Shown here: positions 24,776 to 33,958 of the stretch, piece after piece
Layout of the letters: each line of letters starts with the position of its first letter
How positions within the stretch are numbered: position 1 is the stretch's first letter
DNA from: Streptococcus sp. HPH0090
GTDB taxonomy: Bacteria > Bacillota > Bacilli > Lactobacillales > Streptococcaceae
Reading direction: 5' to 3'
Assembly: GCF_000411475.1 (NCBI RefSeq)
Contig: NZ_KE150464.1
Location: 124,001-188,000 of the forward strand
DNA length: 64,000 bases
Translations under genes and position numbers: made by a program
The notes under the pieces: model-generated
Databases searched by the model: none
What the model was told of the DNA's origin: nothing
What the model saw: only the letters and a program-made list of their open reading frames with translations

Positions 24776-25633
24776 ATGACACAGATTATTGATGGGAAGG
24801 CTTTAGCAGCCAAGCTACAAGGACAACTAGCTGAAAAAACAGCCAAACTAAAGGAAGAGACAGGCTTGGTTCCTGGTTTAGTGGTTATTTTGGTTGGTGA
24901 TAATCCTGCTAGCCAGGTTTACGTTCGTAACAAGGAACGTTCAGCTATCGCAGCAGGTTTCCAAAGTGAAGTTTTACGTGTTCCGGATACCATTACTCAA
25001 GAGGAGTTGTTGGAGTTGATTGCCAAATACAATCAAGATCCAGCTTGGCATGGGATTTTGGTCCAGTTACCTTTGCCAAAACACATCGATGAAGAAGCTG
25101 TTTTATTGGCTATTGACCCTGAAAAGGATGTAGATGGTTTTCATCCGCTCAACATGGGGTGTCTTTGGTCTGGTCACCCAGTCATGATTCCTTCAACTCC
25201 AGCAGGGATTATGGAGATGTTTCATGAGTATGGGATTGACTTAGAAGGTAAAAATGCAGTCGTTATTGGTCGTTCAAATATCGTTGGTAAACCAATGGCT
25301 CAGTTGCTGTTGGCTAAAAATGCAACTGTAACCTTGACCCACTCGCGCACCCACAATCTAGCCCAAGTAGCTTCTAAAGCCGATATTCTTGTAGTAGCAA
25401 TTGGTCGTGCTAAGTTTGTGACCGCTGATTTTGTCAAACCTGGAGCAGTTGTCATTGATGTGGGGATGAACCGAGATGAAAATGGCAAGCTCTGTGGAGA
25501 TGTTGACTACGATGCTGTTGCACCAGTCGCTAGCCATATCACACCTGTACCTGGTGGAGTAGGACCTATGACCATTACCATGCTGATGGAGCAGACCTAT
25601 CAAGCTGCATTGCGTAGTTTGGATAAAGATTGA
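24776..25633 (+). CDS. folD: Methylenetetrahydrofolate dehydrogenase / cyclohydrolase
   Basis: 285 residues of the bifunctional folate enzyme that interconverts methylene-, methenyl- and formyl-tetrahydrofolate. Hallmarks are [16 protein letters not shown] with the catalytic Lys (about 37-52), [20 protein letters not shown] with KDVDGFHP (about 96-122), the NADP loop [16 protein letters not shown] (about 163-178) and [14 protein letters not shown] near the end. The frame extends 63 bases further upstream, but the family begins MTQIIDGK, and the upstream TATAAT box (24739-24744) would fall inside the longer version; the ATG at 24776 is used here. Confidence 0.97.
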   Translation: MTQIIDGKALAAKLQGQLAEKTAKLKEETGLVPGLVVILVGDNPASQVYVRNKERSAIAAGFQSEVLRVPDTITQEELLELIAKYNQDPAWHGILVQLPLPKHIDEEAVLLAIDPEKDVDGFHPLNMGCLWSGHPVMIPSTPAGIMEMFHEYGIDLEGKNAVVIGRSNIVGKPMAQLLLAKNATVTLTHSRTHNLAQVASKADILVVAIGRAKFVTADFVKPGAVVIDVGMNRDENGKLCGDVDYDAVAPVASHITPVPGGVGPMTITMLMEQTYQAALRSLDKD

Positions 25634-25665
25634 TTATTTCTGTAATTATTGATAGGTACTTCAAG

Positions 25666-25694
25666 ACAAGTTCTAAAAAGAACTTGTTTTTTTT
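25666..25694 (+). terminator. Terminator of folD
   Basis: ACAAGTTCT / AGAACTTGT, a perfect 9-bp stem with a 4-nt loop, and eight T. Confidence 0.93.
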
Positions 25695-25701
25695 GCTCGA
25701 T

Positions 25702-25751
25702 TTCTACTAAAATTCCAGTAAAACTTCTACAAATTATTGAAAAACTTCTAC
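25702..25751. repeat. Three TTCTAC direct repeats at the bgaA promoter
   Basis: TTCTAC occurs at 25702, 25725 and 25746. The last two are parts of a perfect 11-base repeat AAAACTTCTAC (25720-25730 and 25741-25751), 21 bases apart, that is two DNA turns. The third copy lies in the spacer of the bgaA promoter. This is the layout of a response-regulator or LytTR-type binding site; the regulator is unknown. Confidence 0.5.
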
Positions 25752-25765
25752 TATTTTGATATATT
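25737..25765 (+). promoter_or_regulatory. Promoter of bgaA
   Basis: TTGAAA, a 17-nt spacer ending in TGA, then TATATT. The leader of about 95 nt that follows carries a cre site. Confidence 0.75.
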
Positions 25766-25832
25766 AAAACTATCAATATGTATATGTAAAATGAAGTAAG
25801 CGTCTAGAGGGAGGTTTATTTTTTGAAGGAAA

Positions 25833-25848
25833 ATGTAATCGCTTACTA
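25833..25848. promoter_or_regulatory. cre site (CcpA operator) in the bgaA leader
   Basis: ATGTAATCGCTTACTA fits the cre consensus WTGNAANCGNWNNCWW at every position. It lies about 60 bases after the predicted transcription start, where CcpA would act as a roadblock in glucose. Its right half also forms an 8-bp inverted repeat with AGTAAGCG at 25795-25802. Confidence 0.85.
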
Positions 25849-25868
25849 TAACTTAGAAAGGAACCATA

Positions 25869-28800
25869 ATGGATAAGAGATTTTTTGAAAAACGGTGTCA
25901 TTTTAGTATTCGTAAATTCGCAATAGGAGCGGCTTCGGTTATGATTGGAGCTAGTATATTTGGTCTTCAGATAGCGCAAGCAGCTGAAACTGAAACAGCT
26001 AGTTCGAGTGAAGAAACAATTCATCAAGTTCAGCCTTTAGATAAACTTCCAGATGATCTTGCAGCGGCCATTGCAAAAGCTGAACAAAACAGTCCACAAG
26101 ATTCTACTACTGATAAAGAAGAAAAGGATAAGGTAGAAACTGAAAAACCAGCGACTGAAAAACCAGTAACGGAAGAAAAGGCGACTGCGGCAACAAGTCC
26201 TAAGGAAGAAAAGGAAGCAGAAGTAGTCACCCCTAAGGAAGACAAAACTGAGAAACCAGCAACTGCAGTGGATGAAAAAGCGCCTACAGTTTCAGAAGCT
26301 AGTTCTGAAAAGCCAGCAGTTTTGGAAGAACATACTGCTGAAGCTAATCAGAATAAACCAGTAACCAGTGATAAGGCTAAGGAAGAAAATACTTCTGCAA
26401 CAGCATTACCTCAAGTTACCAAAGAGAAAGAAAAAGAAGCCCAACTTTTACAGGAAAGAAAACAAAATTTCAACAAAGACTGGTACTTTAAATTAAATTC
26501 TCAGGGTGATTTTTCTAAGAAAGATGTAGATGTTCATGATTGGTCTAAGTTGAACCTTCCTCATGACTGGAGTATTTATTTTGACTTTGATCACAAGTCT
26601 CCTGCCCGCAATGAAGGTGGTCAGTTAAACGGTGGTACGGCTTGGTATCGCAAGACTTTCACTGTAGATGAAGCTGCCAAAGACAAAGATGTTCGTATTA
26701 ATTTTGATGGAGTTTACATGGACTCTAAGGTCTATGTAAATGGTAAATTTGTGGGTCATTATCCAAGTGGTTACAATCATTTTTCATACGACATCACTGA
26801 ATTTTTAACTAAAGATGGTAGTGAAAATACCATTGCTGTCCAAGTTACCAATAAACAGCCAAGTAGTCGTTGGTATTCAGGAAGTGGTATCTATCGTGAT
26901 GTGACGCTGAGCTATCGTGACAAGGTGCAAGTAGCTGAAAATGGAAATCATATTACAACTCCAAAATTGGCTGAGCAAAAAGACGGCAATGTTGAAACAC
27001 AAATCCAAAGCAAGATTAAAAACACTGCCAAGACTCTAGCCAAGGTATTTGTAGAACAACAGATTTTTACCAAGGAAGGTAAGGCTGTTTCAGATTTAGT
27101 TCGCTCTGTAACTAAGAATTTATCAGGAAATGAGACAGCAGACTTTAAGCAAACGATTTTGGTTAACAAGCCAACCCTCTGGACAACAAAAAGTTACCAT
27201 CCTCAGCTCTATGTTCTAAAAACAAAGGTTTACAATGAAGGTCAGCTAGTTGATGTAACAGAAGATACTTTTGGTTATCGTTATTTCAACTGGACAGCCA
27301 AAGATGGATTCTCTCTAAATGGTGAGAGAATGAAATTCCACGGGGTTAGTATTCACCATGACAACGGTGCCTTGGGATCAGAAGAGAATTATAAGGCAAC
27401 CTATCGTAAATTGAAACTATTGAAGGATATGGGAGTTAACTCTATCCGTACAACCCACAACCCAGCAAGTCCACAGTTGCTCGACGCTGCTGCAAATCTA
27501 GGACTTTTGGTCCAAGAAGAAGCCTTTGATACATGGTATCGTGGCAAGAAAACGTATGACTACGGACGTTTCTTTGACCAAGATGCAACTCACCCAGAAG
27601 CTAAGAAGGGTGAAAAGTGGTCTGATTTTGACCTCAGAACCATGGTCGAACGTGATAAAAATAATCCATCCATCGTCATGTGGTCACTCGGTAACGAAGT
27701 GGATGAAGCAGATGGAGGTGAGCGCTCACTAGAAACAGCCAAGCGTTTGAAAGCTGTCATCAAAGCTATCGATACAGAGCGCTATGTGACCATGGGTGAG
27801 AACAAATTTAGTAATAGGTCTACAGGAGAGTTCTTAAAATTGGCAGCAATCATGGATGCTGTCGGGATGAACTATGGTGAACGGAACTATGACGCTGTTC
27901 GTAGGGCTCATCCAGACTGGTTAATCTACGGTTCAGAAACTTCTTCAGCAACTCGAACTCGTGATTCCTACTTTGATCCTGCTCATTTACTCAGTCATGA
28001 CAACCGTCGTAATCGTCATTATGAACAATCCGACTATGGAAATGACCGTGTTGGATGGGGTAGAACAGCTACTGAATCTTGGACTTTCGACCGTGATCGT
28101 GCCGGATATGCAGGTCAGTTCATCTGGACTGGTTTTGACTATATCGGTGAACCAACACCTTGGCATAACCAAGATAATACACCGGTGAAAAGTTCATTCT
28201 TCGGTATTATCGATACGGCTGGTTTGCCTAAGAATGATTTCTATCTCTACCGTAGTGAATGGTATAGTGCCAAAGAAAAACCAACCGTTCGTATCATGCC
28301 TCACTGGAATTGGACAGATGAGACACTCAAAGAACGCAATATGCTGGTCAATGGTAAGATTCCTGTACGGACCTTCTCAAATGCTGCCAGCGTAGAATTA
28401 CTGTTGAACGACAAGTCTCTTGGCAAGAAAGAATTCACCAAGAAAACCACTGCGGATGGTCGACCTTATCATGAAGGTGCTAACCCTGGTGAATTGTATC
28501 TTGAGTGGTTGGTGGAATATAAACCAGGCACCTTGACTGCTATTGCTCGTGATGAAAATGGTAAAGAGATTGCGCGTGATAGTGTAACAACAGCAGGAGA
28601 ACCTGCTAGAGTTCGTCTCACCAAGGAAGAACATGTTATCACTGCAGATGGTAAAGATTTGTCTTACATCCATTATGAAATCGTTGATGAAGATGGCAAT
28701 GTCGTTCCAACTGCCAATAATCTTGTTCATTTCAATCTTCATGGTCAAGGGCAAATCGTTGGTGTGGACAATGGGGAACAAGCTAGCCGTGAACGCTACA

Positions 28801-31800
28801 AAGCTCAAAAAGATGGTACATGGCAAAGAAAAGCCTTCAATGGTAAAGGTGTTGTCATTGTTAAATCTACTGAAAAAGAAGGGAAATTCACTCTATATGC
28901 GGATTCTGCAGGTTTAGCTTCTGATCAAGCAACAGTCACAACCGTTTCAGGTAAGAAAGAAAATCGCCACTTTGTCGCTTTTGCCCCTGTTAAGGCGACT
29001 ACTGATGTCAGTGAAAATCCTAAATTGCCAGAAACTGTGACAGCTATTTATAGCGATGGTAGTGTCGAAGAAAAAGCTGTGACATGGGCAATCCCAGATG
29101 ATCTCCGTGCAAGTGCTGGCGCGAAAAAAGTCCTAGGTAGTGTGGAAGGTATCGAATCCAAGGCTGAGGCTCTTGTCAAGGTCATTGCCCTTGATAAGTG
29201 GTTACCTAAAGTAGCAACCGTTCCTGTTGGTACAGCTGTTGAAGATTTGGATAAGACGGTTACAGCTGTTTTATCAGATGGGAACTTGGTTGATGCGGAT
29301 GTTGTTTCTTGGACCTTGAAAGATCCATCTGCCTTGACAAAAGAAGGTGGACGAACTGAAGCAACTGGTAAATTAGTAGGTAATGACTATGAGGTGAAAG
29401 CAACCTTTATCGCAAGTAATAAGGAAACCGAAAGCACTGTTACAGGTCTCACTGTCGGTGACAAAGCTCTTGCTGACTTTGAGTCTGGAAAGACCTATTA
29501 CCGAGTAACCCTTCCTTACAGTGCTGAGATTCCAAGTGTTGGTGCACAAACTACTGGCTACCAAGTAACAGTTCAACAGGCTTCGGCTGCTAATGATTAT
29601 CAGGCTTCTGTATTCTTGAGTGACCAAAAGGGTGATTTGGTTCAAACATATTTGATTCAGTTTGTGAAGGAAGCCCCTGCCTTGACACGCTTGGAAGTAA
29701 GTGTAGAAGGAAAAGAGAATGCAACTGAAGATCAAACCCTTCCATATCATGTCATTGGACATTACGAAGATGGTTCACAAAGTGAATTTTCAGCTTCAGA
29801 TATTCATTTGGATGCTAGCTCTTCTGATGGCGGACATCTTGAAGTAAACGGACAGAACTTGCTACTTTACACGAAAGGTAGTGTGACGCTTACTCCTCGT
29901 ATTGACAATCAAACAGAGAAAACACAATCTGTAGCCACTGTAGTGGTCATCAAAGAAAATAAAGCAGAAAAGAAAATTGTCAAACTTCATCCTGTTTCAA
30001 TCTCTACAGATATCAATCAGCAACCGAATTTGCCTGATCAAATCGGAGCAGAATTTGACCAAGGTTTGCCTCGTAAGGTAGCTGTAACTTGGGACAAGGT
30101 AGATGCAAAAGAACTCGCTAGCTATCATAGCTTTACTCTTAAAGGGCATGTAGAAGGTACAGATATTGAAGCTACTGCCAATGTGACTGTTGAAGGTTTG
30201 CAGGTCGCAGAAGAAATCAGTCTCACTCTTCCTAAAGGTGAAACTGTTCAATTGCCAGCTAATGTACGCGCCTACCATTCTAATGGAACAACTGTTTATA
30301 AAGATGTCGTTTGGGACAAGGTTCCAGCCAACTTTAGTCAAACTGAAGGTATCTTTGAAATCAAAGGTCAATTGGTTGGTAGCCATCTGACTACCAAGGC
30401 TCATGTGCGTGTTTCCAGTCAGGTTGTTGCAGGAAATAATATCTCTAAACAATGGACAGGTTCTCAATTACCAGCGGCTATCGTATCCAATACTGGTGGG
30501 GATGATTCGGCAAATACCTTGAACGATTTGACAGTTTCAAGAGCTAATACAGATGTCAAGAATCGTTGGACTACATGGCAAACAGGTACAGATAATGATT
30601 GGGCATCTATCTTATTTGGTAATTCAGGAGATTTGACCAAACGCTTTGTTGATAATATTGCAGTTGATTTCTACACAGATGGTGCGATCGGACTTCCAAA
30701 AGAATATGTCATCGAGTACTATGTTGGTCAAGAAATTCCAGATCTGCCAACTGATGTCAATCATGCTCAAGGAGATGCCAAGCATCCATTCAACAATGCT
30801 GCCAACTGGAAAGAAGTTGAACATCTCAAAGCACCAGGACAATTATCCGCAAGCCAAACTAACTACTTTACATTTGATAAGGTTGAGACCTATGCAGTTC
30901 GTATTCGTATGAAGAAGGCAAATGGAACAGATGGTGTCGGTTTGACCGAAATCACTATCTTGGGAAATAAAGTCCCAAGCGCTACAAGTTCAGAGATTAC
31001 AATCAAAGTAGACGGTCAGAACCTTCAACATTTCAATCCAGCTAAGACAGACTACCATATTGCTAAAACGAGCAAAGAAATCACTGCAACAGCTAGCAAC
31101 AATGGTGTAGTAACGATTGTCCCTGCCACAAGTCCAACAGGAGCAACTCGTCTCATTTTGAAGGCAGAAGACGGAACCATCTTGAAAGAATACCGTATCT
31201 TCCGTGATGGTGAAAAAGAATCTACACAACCAGTAGCTGCAGAAAATGGTGCTGTGACATTAAATGTTGGTGATAAGCTTCAACTACCTACAGAAGTGAT
31301 AGTCTACTACCCATCAGAAACAGACTGGACGACAGATAAACTAGCCGTAGAATGGGATGCAGTTCCTGAACATGCGACAGACCAAGAAGGCACCTTTGAA
31401 GTGCTTGGTCATATTCTAGGAACAGACTTGACAACGAAGATGCAGGTGACTGTTCTAGCAAGAGGAAATCAAGTTATCTCAGAGAATGCAAGCAATAATG
31501 CGACAGATTCTAAGGCATTTGCCTCTACTACAAACGATACCGATGCCGCTTCTAATGATAGAATCTTCTATATCAATGATGGTCGATTTAATGAAGATGG
31601 ACGTTGGACTAACTGGTCTCGTACTCCAAGAGATCAAGAAGTATCTGTAGGGGTACTCTTTAAGAAGAATGGTCAGATTACACCTCAATCTGTAGGAAAA
31701 GTAGCCATTCAGTTCTTCAAAGACAGTGGAACAGATGCACCTGCGACAATGGTACTTGAAAGATATGTTGGACCAGCTTATTCTGAACCAAGCACTATTT

Positions 31801-33002
31801 CACGTTATGAGGAAAATGCGGACCATCCGTTTAACAAGGCAGAAAATTGGCAAGAAATTCCTTATAAGGCATCGGCTGCAATCGTGGCTGGTAAACCAAT
31901 CGAATTTACCTTTGATCCAATTCAGACAACCGCTATTCGCGCACGTATGACTCGCAAATCAACCACGAATGGTCTAGCGATGGTTGAGTTTAGTGCTTAT
32001 TCTCCAGCTAAAGCAAGTGATTCAGAAACACCTGCAGTGACTATTTCAGTTGCTGGAAAAGCATTGGAAAACTTTGATCCTGCTGTTTCAGAATATCGAT
32101 TAGCCGCTAATGGAGCGAAACCACAGGTGACTGTCCAAACAAGTGGTCATGGTGTAGCGACTGTCGTTGAGTCAAGTCAAGACAATCTTCCAACGCTTGT
32201 TCGACTTCTTGCTAAAGATGGTAGTCTCGTGAAAGAATATCGTCTATACTTCCAAGCTGGTTCTGAAGCTAGTCATGCAGTGGATGATCAAGCTCTTGTC
32301 CTAGACCGTCCAAGTTTGGAAATTGAGAAAGCTGTCATTCCATTCAAGGAAATTATTCGTGAGAATAGTGACTTAGCCCAAGATGAACGTCGTATCGTCA
32401 CAGAAGGTAAAAATGGAGAAAAAGTAGACTATGTCGAAGTATTAGGAACAAGTCGTAAAATTGTTCACACTGAAACAATAGATGCAAAAGATCAAATTGT
32501 TGAAGTAGGAGTAAAACCAGTTGTTACTAGTAGCAAGGGTGACGAGCCAGCTCCAGTTCTTGAGGTTCCAGAATTCAAAGGTGGAGTTAATTGGGTCGAA
32601 GCTGCAATCAATGAGGTTCCTGAATTCAAGGGTGGAGCTAATTGGGTTGAAGCAGCTAAGAATGAAATCCCAGAGTTCAAGGGCGGAGTCAATGCTGTCA
32701 AAGCAGACAAGAACGAGCTCCCAGAATACAAAGGACCTTTAGGTACTGCGGGTGACCAAGCAGCTCCAACAATCGAAAAACCAGTTGCAGACGTTCGAGC
32801 CCTATCTGACAAACCTTCAGGAACTCCAACTCCTGCTGAGCAGATCCAAGATTCAAAAGTTCTTGAACAAGCTTCTGGAAAAGAAGACTCAGCAAGACTA
32901 CCAGAAACTGGCGAAAGTCAATCTGATACTGCTATTTTCCTAGCTGGTCTCAGTCTAGCCTTATCAGCGGCATTCCTAAATGGGAAACGCAAGGAAGAGT
33001 AA
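25869..33002 (+). CDS. bgaA: Cell-wall-anchored beta-galactosidase BgaA
   Basis: 2377 residues. A YSIRK-type signal peptide (HFSIRKFAIGAASVMIG, cleaved after about residue 39) is followed by a Glu/Lys/Thr-rich stalk (about 40-195). Next comes a GH2 galactosidase: sugar-binding domain from about 200, TIM barrel with acid/base Glu610 (WSLGNE) and nucleophile Glu690 (YGSET). Bacterial Ig-like modules (about 1035-1510) and two CBM71-like modules (about 1519-1700 and 1864-2047) follow. A G5-like domain (about 2152-2217), four 17-residue repeats (from 2232) and the sortase signal LPETG at 2344-2348 end the protein. It removes terminal beta-1,4-galactose from host N-glycans and helps adhesion in pneumococcus. 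A cre site lies in its leader. It lies alone between folD and a gene of unknown function. Confidence 0.96.
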   Translation: MDKRFFEKRCHFSIRKFAIGAASVMIGASIFGLQIAQAAETETASSSEETIHQVQPLDKLPDDLAAAIAKAEQNSPQDSTTDKEEKDKVETEKPATEKPVTEEKATAATSPKEEKEAEVVTPKEDKTEKPATAVDEKAPTVSEASSEKPAVLEEHTAEANQNKPVTSDKAKEENTSATALPQVTKEKEKEAQLLQERKQNFNKDWYFKLNSQGDFSKKDVDVHDWSKLNLPHDWSIYFDFDHKSPARNEGGQLNGGTAWYRKTFTVDEAAKDKDVRINFDGVYMDSKVYVNGKFVGHYPSGYNHFSYDITEFLTKDGSENTIAVQVTNKQPSSRWYSGSGIYRDVTLSYRDKVQVAENGNHITTPKLAEQKDGNVETQIQSKIKNTAKTLAKVFVEQQIFTKEGKAVSDLVRSVTKNLSGNETADFKQTILVNKPTLWTTKSYHPQLYVLKTKVYNEGQLVDVTEDTFGYRYFNWTAKDGFSLNGERMKFHGVSIHHDNGALGSEENYKATYRKLKLLKDMGVNSIRTTHNPASPQLLDAAANLGLLVQEEAFDTWYRGKKTYDYGRFFDQDATHPEAKKGEKWSDFDLRTMVERDKNNPSIVMWSLGNEVDEADGGERSLETAKRLKAVIKAIDTERYVTMGENKFSNRSTGEFLKLAAIMDAVGMNYGERNYDAVRRAHPDWLIYGSETSSATRTRDSYFDPAHLLSHDNRRNRHYEQSDYGNDRVGWGRTATESWTFDRDRAGYAGQFIWTGFDYIGEPTPWHNQDNTPVKSSFFGIIDTAGLPKNDFYLYRSEWYSAKEKPTVRIMPHWNWTDETLKERNMLVNGKIPVRTFSNAASVELLLNDKSLGKKEFTKKTTADGRPYHEGANPGELYLEWLVEYKPGTLTAIARDENGKEIARDSVTTAGEPARVRLTKEEHVITADGKDLSYIHYEIVDEDGNVVPTANNLVHFNLHGQGQIVGVDNGEQASRERYKAQKDGTWQRKAFNGKGVVIVKSTEKEGKFTLYADSAGLASDQATVTTVSGKKENRHFVAFAPVKATTDVSENPKLPETVTAIYSDGSVEEKAVTWAIPDDLRASAGAKKVLGSVEGIESKAEALVKVIALDKWLPKVATVPVGTAVEDLDKTVTAVLSDGNLVDADVVSWTLKDPSALTKEGGRTEATGKLVGNDYEVKATFIASNKETESTVTGLTVGDKALADFESGKTYYRVTLPYSAEIPSVGAQTTGYQVTVQQASAANDYQASVFLSDQKGDLVQTYLIQFVKEAPALTRLEVSVEGKENATEDQTLPYHVIGHYEDGSQSEFSASDIHLDASSSDGGHLEVNGQNLLLYTKGSVTLTPRIDNQTEKTQSVATVVVIKENKAEKKIVKLHPVSISTDINQQPNLPDQIGAEFDQGLPRKVAVTWDKVDAKELASYHSFTLKGHVEGTDIEATANVTVEGLQVAEEISLTLPKGETVQLPANVRAYHSNGTTVYKDVVWDKVPANFSQTEGIFEIKGQLVGSHLTTKAHVRVSSQVVAGNNISKQWTGSQLPAAIVSNTGGDDSANTLNDLTVSRANTDVKNRWTTWQTGTDNDWASILFGNSGDLTKRFVDNIAVDFYTDGAIGLPKEYVIEYYVGQEIPDLPTDVNHAQGDAKHPFNNAANWKEVEHLKAPGQLSASQTNYFTFDKVETYAVRIRMKKANGTDGVGLTEITILGNKVPSATSSEITIKVDGQNLQHFNPAKTDYHIAKTSKEITATASNNGVVTIVPATSPTGATRLILKAEDGTILKEYRIFRDGEKESTQPVAAENGAVTLNVGDKLQLPTEVIVYYPSETDWTTDKLAVEWDAVPEHATDQEGTFEVLGHILGTDLTTKMQVTVLARGNQVISENASNNATDSKAFASTTNDTDAASNDRIFYINDGRFNEDGRWTNWSRTPRDQEVSVGVLFKKNGQITPQSVGKVAIQFFKDSGTDAPATMVLERYVGPAYSEPSTISRYEENADHPFNKAENWQEIPYKASAAIVAGKPIEFTFDPIQTTAIRARMTRKSTTNGLAMVEFSAYSPAKASDSETPAVTISVAGKALENFDPAVSEYRLAANGAKPQVTVQTSGHGVATVVESSQDNLPTLVRLLAKDGSLVKEYRLYFQAGSEASHAVDDQALVLDRPSLEIEKAVIPFKEIIRENSDLAQDERRIVTEGKNGEKVDYVEVLGTSRKIVHTETIDAKDQIVEVGVKPVVTSSKGDEPAPVLEVPEFKGGVNWVEAAINEVPEFKGGANWVEAAKNEIPEFKGGVNAVKADKNELPEYKGPLGTAGDQAAPTIEKPVADVRALSDKPSGTPTPAEQIQDSKVLEQASGKEDSARLPETGESQSDTAIFLAGLSLALSAAFLNGKRKEE
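32562..32744 (+). repeat. 51-bp tandem repeats in the C-terminal stalk of bgaA
   Basis: Three full 51-bp units (starting at 32562, 32613 and 32664) and a partial fourth (32715) encode 17-residue units of the form EVPEFKGGVNWVEAAIN. They precede the LPETG anchor and probably act as a spacer through the peptidoglycan. Unit number may vary between strains by recombination. Confidence 0.9.
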
Positions 33003-33045
33003 GGATTCATAACTCACTATTCTTAAAAGGCTGATCATTATAAAA

Positions 33046-33078
33046 TAAGGAGAAGACATTATTGTCTTCTCCTTTATT
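33046..33078 (+). terminator. Terminator of bgaA
   Basis: AAGGAGAAGACA / TGTCTTCTCCTT, a 12-bp perfect stem with a 4-nt loop, then TATT. Confidence 0.88.
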
Positions 33079-33130
33079 AATTGGGTAGTGAGGTGTATAA
33101 TGAAAGTAAGAGAATGTAAGGAGAAGGACC

Positions 33131-33904
33131 ATGATTGTAAAAGTTTGTAATGCAGATTTTAGTCTCCAGTGGGATGGGATATATCAATTTGCTCTTGAAA
33201 ACTATCCTCAGATTAAAGAATGGGAATTGGAGAAGCTAGCAAAGTTTATTGCTTACGAACAGGACCATCATCGTCAGACTATTGTGGAATGTGAGAATCA
33301 TGAATTAAATATACAAATTCATGATTACTTGCAAGACCATAGCTATTTTCCTCCCTACAGACCAAGTCATCGCCTTGTAGCTTCTACCTATGATATCCAG
33401 AGGAAGTTGGTTACTTCCAATTGTTGTAGTCATACTTGTACAGTTGAGGCGGCTCAGGATATTTTTCAGACTGGAAAAATCATGTCGGCGGTAAAAGTAT
33501 TTGGTAAAAGTGGGGCTGAGCTAGTTACAGATAGTCGTAATGCAGCTTCTGATCCAGCAGACTATTTTGACTATATCATGTTCGGATGGTCTAATATGAC
33601 TTCGGGTTACCGACTCGCTATGGAGCGTTTGTTAGGACGGGCACCGTCTGAGGAGGAATTGCAAGAAAAGTTCATTCCTGGAGTTAGTTTTCATTTTCTG
33701 TATGAAGAATTGATTCAAGCACCAGGTTATATATTTGATGGCTATCATGTTGCGAAGGTAAAAGATAGTTTAGATTTGGATACCTTTCTTCATTTGTGTG
33801 TTATTCCTTCAAAAGATAAGGCTTGTTTTGAAGGTTTAATTCCTAGTCAATTACAAGATAGAGTGATTTACCTAGACTATGAGGGAGAAGGGCTACAGGC
33901 TTAG
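33131..33904 (+). CDS. Conserved cytoplasmic protein of unknown function
   Basis: 257 residues, no signal peptide or membrane segment. The first third is helical and acidic. A cysteine/histidine-rich stretch (TSNCCSHTC, about 98-106) follows, then KIMSAVKVFGKSGAEL, DPADYFDYIMFGWSN and PGVSFHFLYEELIQAPGYIF. I do not recognise the family. The order of a conserved His, then helix and G-K-I, then a late Tyr/Glu region is loosely like ADP-ribosyltransferase folds such as DarT, but this is a guess. AAGGAG precedes the ATG and TATAAT lies at 33097-33102. It is followed 54 bases later by nnrD. Confidence 0.6.
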   Translation: MIVKVCNADFSLQWDGIYQFALENYPQIKEWELEKLAKFIAYEQDHHRQTIVECENHELNIQIHDYLQDHSYFPPYRPSHRLVASTYDIQRKLVTSNCCSHTCTVEAAQDIFQTGKIMSAVKVFGKSGAELVTDSRNAASDPADYFDYIMFGWSNMTSGYRLAMERLLGRAPSEEELQEKFIPGVSFHFLYEELIQAPGYIFDGYHVAKVKDSLDLDTFLHLCVIPSKDKACFEGLIPSQLQDRVIYLDYEGEGLQA

Positions 33905-33958
33905 AATACTAAAGTTAATCAAGTACTACATGGTAAGGATAAGTTGAAGGAGTAGTGT

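Noticed and set aside
29373-30467. Antisense open frames of 129 and 156 codons within bgaA
   Set aside because: They mirror the strongly biased bgaA reading frame; no ribosome site or promoter is seen on that strand.
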